NCBI GenBank assembly: GCA_016788945.1
Contig: JAEUSA010000443.1
Coordinates: forward strand, 1 to 9,232
Direction of reading: 5' to 3'
From: Leptospiraceae bacterium
GTDB taxonomy: Bacteria; Spirochaetota; Leptospiria; Turneriellales; Turneriellaceae
DNA: 9,232 bases
This document shows positions 7,762 through 9,232 of the stretch, in pieces. The notes beneath the pieces were generated by a model, which was not told where the DNA came from, made no database searches, and saw nothing but the letters and a program-made list of their open reading frames with translations. The translations under genes and the position numbers were made by a program. The number at the start of each line of letters is the position of its first letter. The first letter of the stretch is position 1.

Positions 7762-9232
7762 TGCCGCGATATGAATCTCGTATTGCCGTAACCGGCGAAG
7801 ATTTTGCCACAAATTCCCGTGCCTATGAGCAGCACCTGCAGCTCTACCGGGAAAACCTCGAAAAAATTTCACCGGCGCTCAGACAGACCGCGGTAACGCG
7901 CCACACCGAACGCGGCAAACTGTTTGCGCGCGACCGCATCAGCGGGTTACTCGACGCAGGTTCGCCGTTTTTCGAACTTGGCCAGTTTGCCGGTTTCGAA
8001 CTTTATCCCGGTGAAGATATTCCCGGCGGCGGTGCGATCGCGGGGCTGGGTTTTGTGCACGGGCGTATGGTGGCCGTCATGGCAAACGATGCCACAGTCA
8101 AGGGCGGCACCTATTACCCCATCACGGTGAAGAAGCACCTGCGCCTGCAGGAGTTCGCGTTGCTTAACCGTCTGCCCTGCGTGTACATGGTCGACAGCGG
8201 TGGTGCATTTTTGCCCATGCAGGACGAGGTGTTCCCCGATCGCGATCATTTCGGGCGCATCTTTTACAATCAAGCACGGATGTCTGCCGCGGGTATACCC
8301 CAGATTGCAATCGTGATGGGCTCTTGCACCGCGGGTGGCGCGTACGTACCTGCGATGTGTGACGAGACGATCATTGTCGAAAAACACGGAACGATATTTC
8401 TGGCCGGCCCACCGCTCGTCAAAATGGCGACGGGAGAAGAGGTCTCGGCTGAAGATCTCGGCGGGGCGCGTCTGCACACGCAGAAATCGGGTGTCGCCGA
8501 TCACTACGCTCTCGATGATCTCGATGCACTCGAAAAAGCCCGGCAAATTTTGCGCACACTCGGCGCCGAACAAGCTAATGCACTCGCAGCGACACGCCGC
8601 AACGCTTGGGCTGAGCCCGCATACTCTGCGGCCGAAATTCCCGGCATCATTCCTGCTGATACGCGCAAACCGTTTGAAGTGCGCGAGATTATAGCTCGCC
8701 TTGTGGATGGCAGCGAGTTTCACGAGTTCAAAGCCGAATACGGCAAAACGCTCGTCTGCGCATTTGCCGAAATTGGCGGCTTTCGCGTCGGCATTCTCGC
8801 GAATAATGGGGTATTATTTTCTGAGTCGGCGCTGAAAGGTACACATTTTATCGAACTGTGCTGCCAGCGCGAAATTCCATTGCTGTTTTTGCAGAATATT
8901 ACCGGTTTTATGGTCGGCAAAAAATACGAAGAGGGTGGTATTGCACGCGACGGCGCCAAAATGGTGAGCGCCGTTTCGAATGCGAATGTACCGAAATTTA
9001 CGGTTATCATCGGGGGCTCGTACGGCGCGGGTAATTACGGTATGTGCGGCAGGGCGTATTCACCCGATCTGTTGTTCATGTGGCCGAATGCACGCATTTC
9101 GGTGATGGGCGGCGAACAGGCGGCGGGGGTTCTGACCATCGTGCGTGAGCAGGCTGCCGCCGCGCAGGCCAAAAAGAGCGGTAAAGCAGTCGATGGTGAA
9201 AAACTGAATGCAGAACTTTCAGACATCCGCCA
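7761..9232 (+). CDS. mccB: 3-methylcrotonyl-CoA carboxylase, carboxyltransferase (beta) subunit (3' end outside window)
   Basis: Transfers the carboxyl group from carboxybiotin to 3-methylcrotonyl-CoA, giving 3-methylglutaconyl-CoA in leucine breakdown; cytoplasmic. The first 490 residues are present and open to the window edge; bacterial members are about 535, so some 45-50 are missing. Crotonase-fold N-domain: [33 protein letters not shown] and PDRDHFGR. First oxyanion loop is GSCTAGGAY (187-195), then [18 protein letters not shown]-domain: [33 protein letters not shown], second oxyanion loop [10 protein letters not shown] (418-427), then [15 protein letters not shown]. These match MCC beta more closely than propionyl- or acetyl-CoA carboxyltransferases; geranyl-CoA carboxylase beta is a less likely alternative. 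The ATG at 7761 sits on the stop of the second kup (TGATG), with GGAG at 7746-7749 as a distant ribosome site. The biotin-bearing alpha subunit is expected downstream. Confidence 0.93.
   Translation, partial: MPRYESRIAVTGEDFATNSRAYEQHLQLYRENLEKISPALRQTAVTRHTERGKLFARDRISGLLDAGSPFFELGQFAGFELYPGEDIPGGGAIAGLGFVHGRMVAVMANDATVKGGTYYPITVKKHLRLQEFALLNRLPCVYMVDSGGAFLPMQDEVFPDRDHFGRIFYNQARMSAAGIPQIAIVMGSCTAGGAYVPAMCDETIIVEKHGTIFLAGPPLVKMATGEEVSAEDLGGARLHTQKSGVADHYALDDLDALEKARQILRTLGAEQANALAATRRNAWAEPAYSAAEIPGIIPADTRKPFEVREIIARLVDGSEFHEFKAEYGKTLVCAFAEIGGFRVGILANNGVLFSESALKGTHFIELCCQREIPLLFLQNITGFMVGKKYEEGGIARDGAKMVSAVSNANVPKFTVIIGGSYGAGNYGMCGRAYSPDLLFMWPNARISVMGGEQAAGVLTIVREQAAAAQAKKSGKAVDGEKLNAELSDIR

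Noticed and set aside
7330..7872. Antisense open frame of 180 codons across the end of the second kup and the start of the carboxylase gene
   Set aside because: It covers two conserved genes on the other strand. A similar antisense frame occurs at the matching place in the first kup, so it reflects shared coding bias, not a gene.
7947..8723. Long antisense open frame of 258 codons opposite the carboxylase gene
   Set aside because: It lies fully inside a strongly conserved MCC beta sequence. Its translation is rich in Arg, Cys and His with no recognisable domain, as expected for a mirror frame of a codon-biased gene.
1..9232. Mobile element, phage, defence system, CRISPR or RNA gene
   Set aside because: All seven coding regions are recognisable housekeeping or transport families covering nearly the whole window. 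No spaced repeats, inverted-repeat ends, transposase, integrase, tRNA-like or rRNA-like sequence was seen on either strand.

Overview
The window reads as a gene-dense stretch of a bacterial chromosome of moderate GC content. All seven coding regions lie on the + strand and are packed almost end to end. No RNA gene, insertion sequence, CRISPR array or convincing terminator is visible. The gene mix (GldF/GldG-type ABC export module, TlpA-like lipoprotein, Kup transporters, 3-methylcrotonyl-CoA carboxylase) points to a Gram-negative-type aerobic heterotroph. A spirochaete of the Leptospirales (Turneriella/Leptospira-like) is my best guess, from gene content and overall feel only. It is a low-confidence inference.

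Layout: (1) 1-552, the 3' part of an ABC-2 permease (GldF-like), coupled by a TGATG junction to (2) 552-2399, a GldG-like auxiliary membrane protein. Together they are the membrane part of an ABC system whose ATPase is probably encoded just upstream. After a 56-base gap come (3) 2456-3253, a classical short-chain dehydrogenase; (4) 3250-3840, a thioredoxin-fold lipoprotein with a CPPC motif; (5) 3821-5803 and (6) 5803-7761, two tandem Kup-type potassium transporters that are clear but old paralogs; and (7) 7761 to the window edge, the carboxyltransferase (beta) subunit of 3-methylcrotonyl-CoA carboxylase, cut off by the window end.

Genes 3 to 7 join through overlaps of 4, 20, 1 and 1 bases, so they look like one transcript with translational coupling. 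Their functions (redox, potassium uptake, leucine catabolism) do not form one obvious pathway. The overlaps therefore show genome compaction and co-expression more clearly than a shared process. The strongest point of interest is the coupled kup-kup pair. Both proteins keep the presumed ion-binding acidic residues and share a Cys in the GHxG motif. They differ in their tails and in extra cysteines found only in the first copy. I see no clearly undescribed system here.
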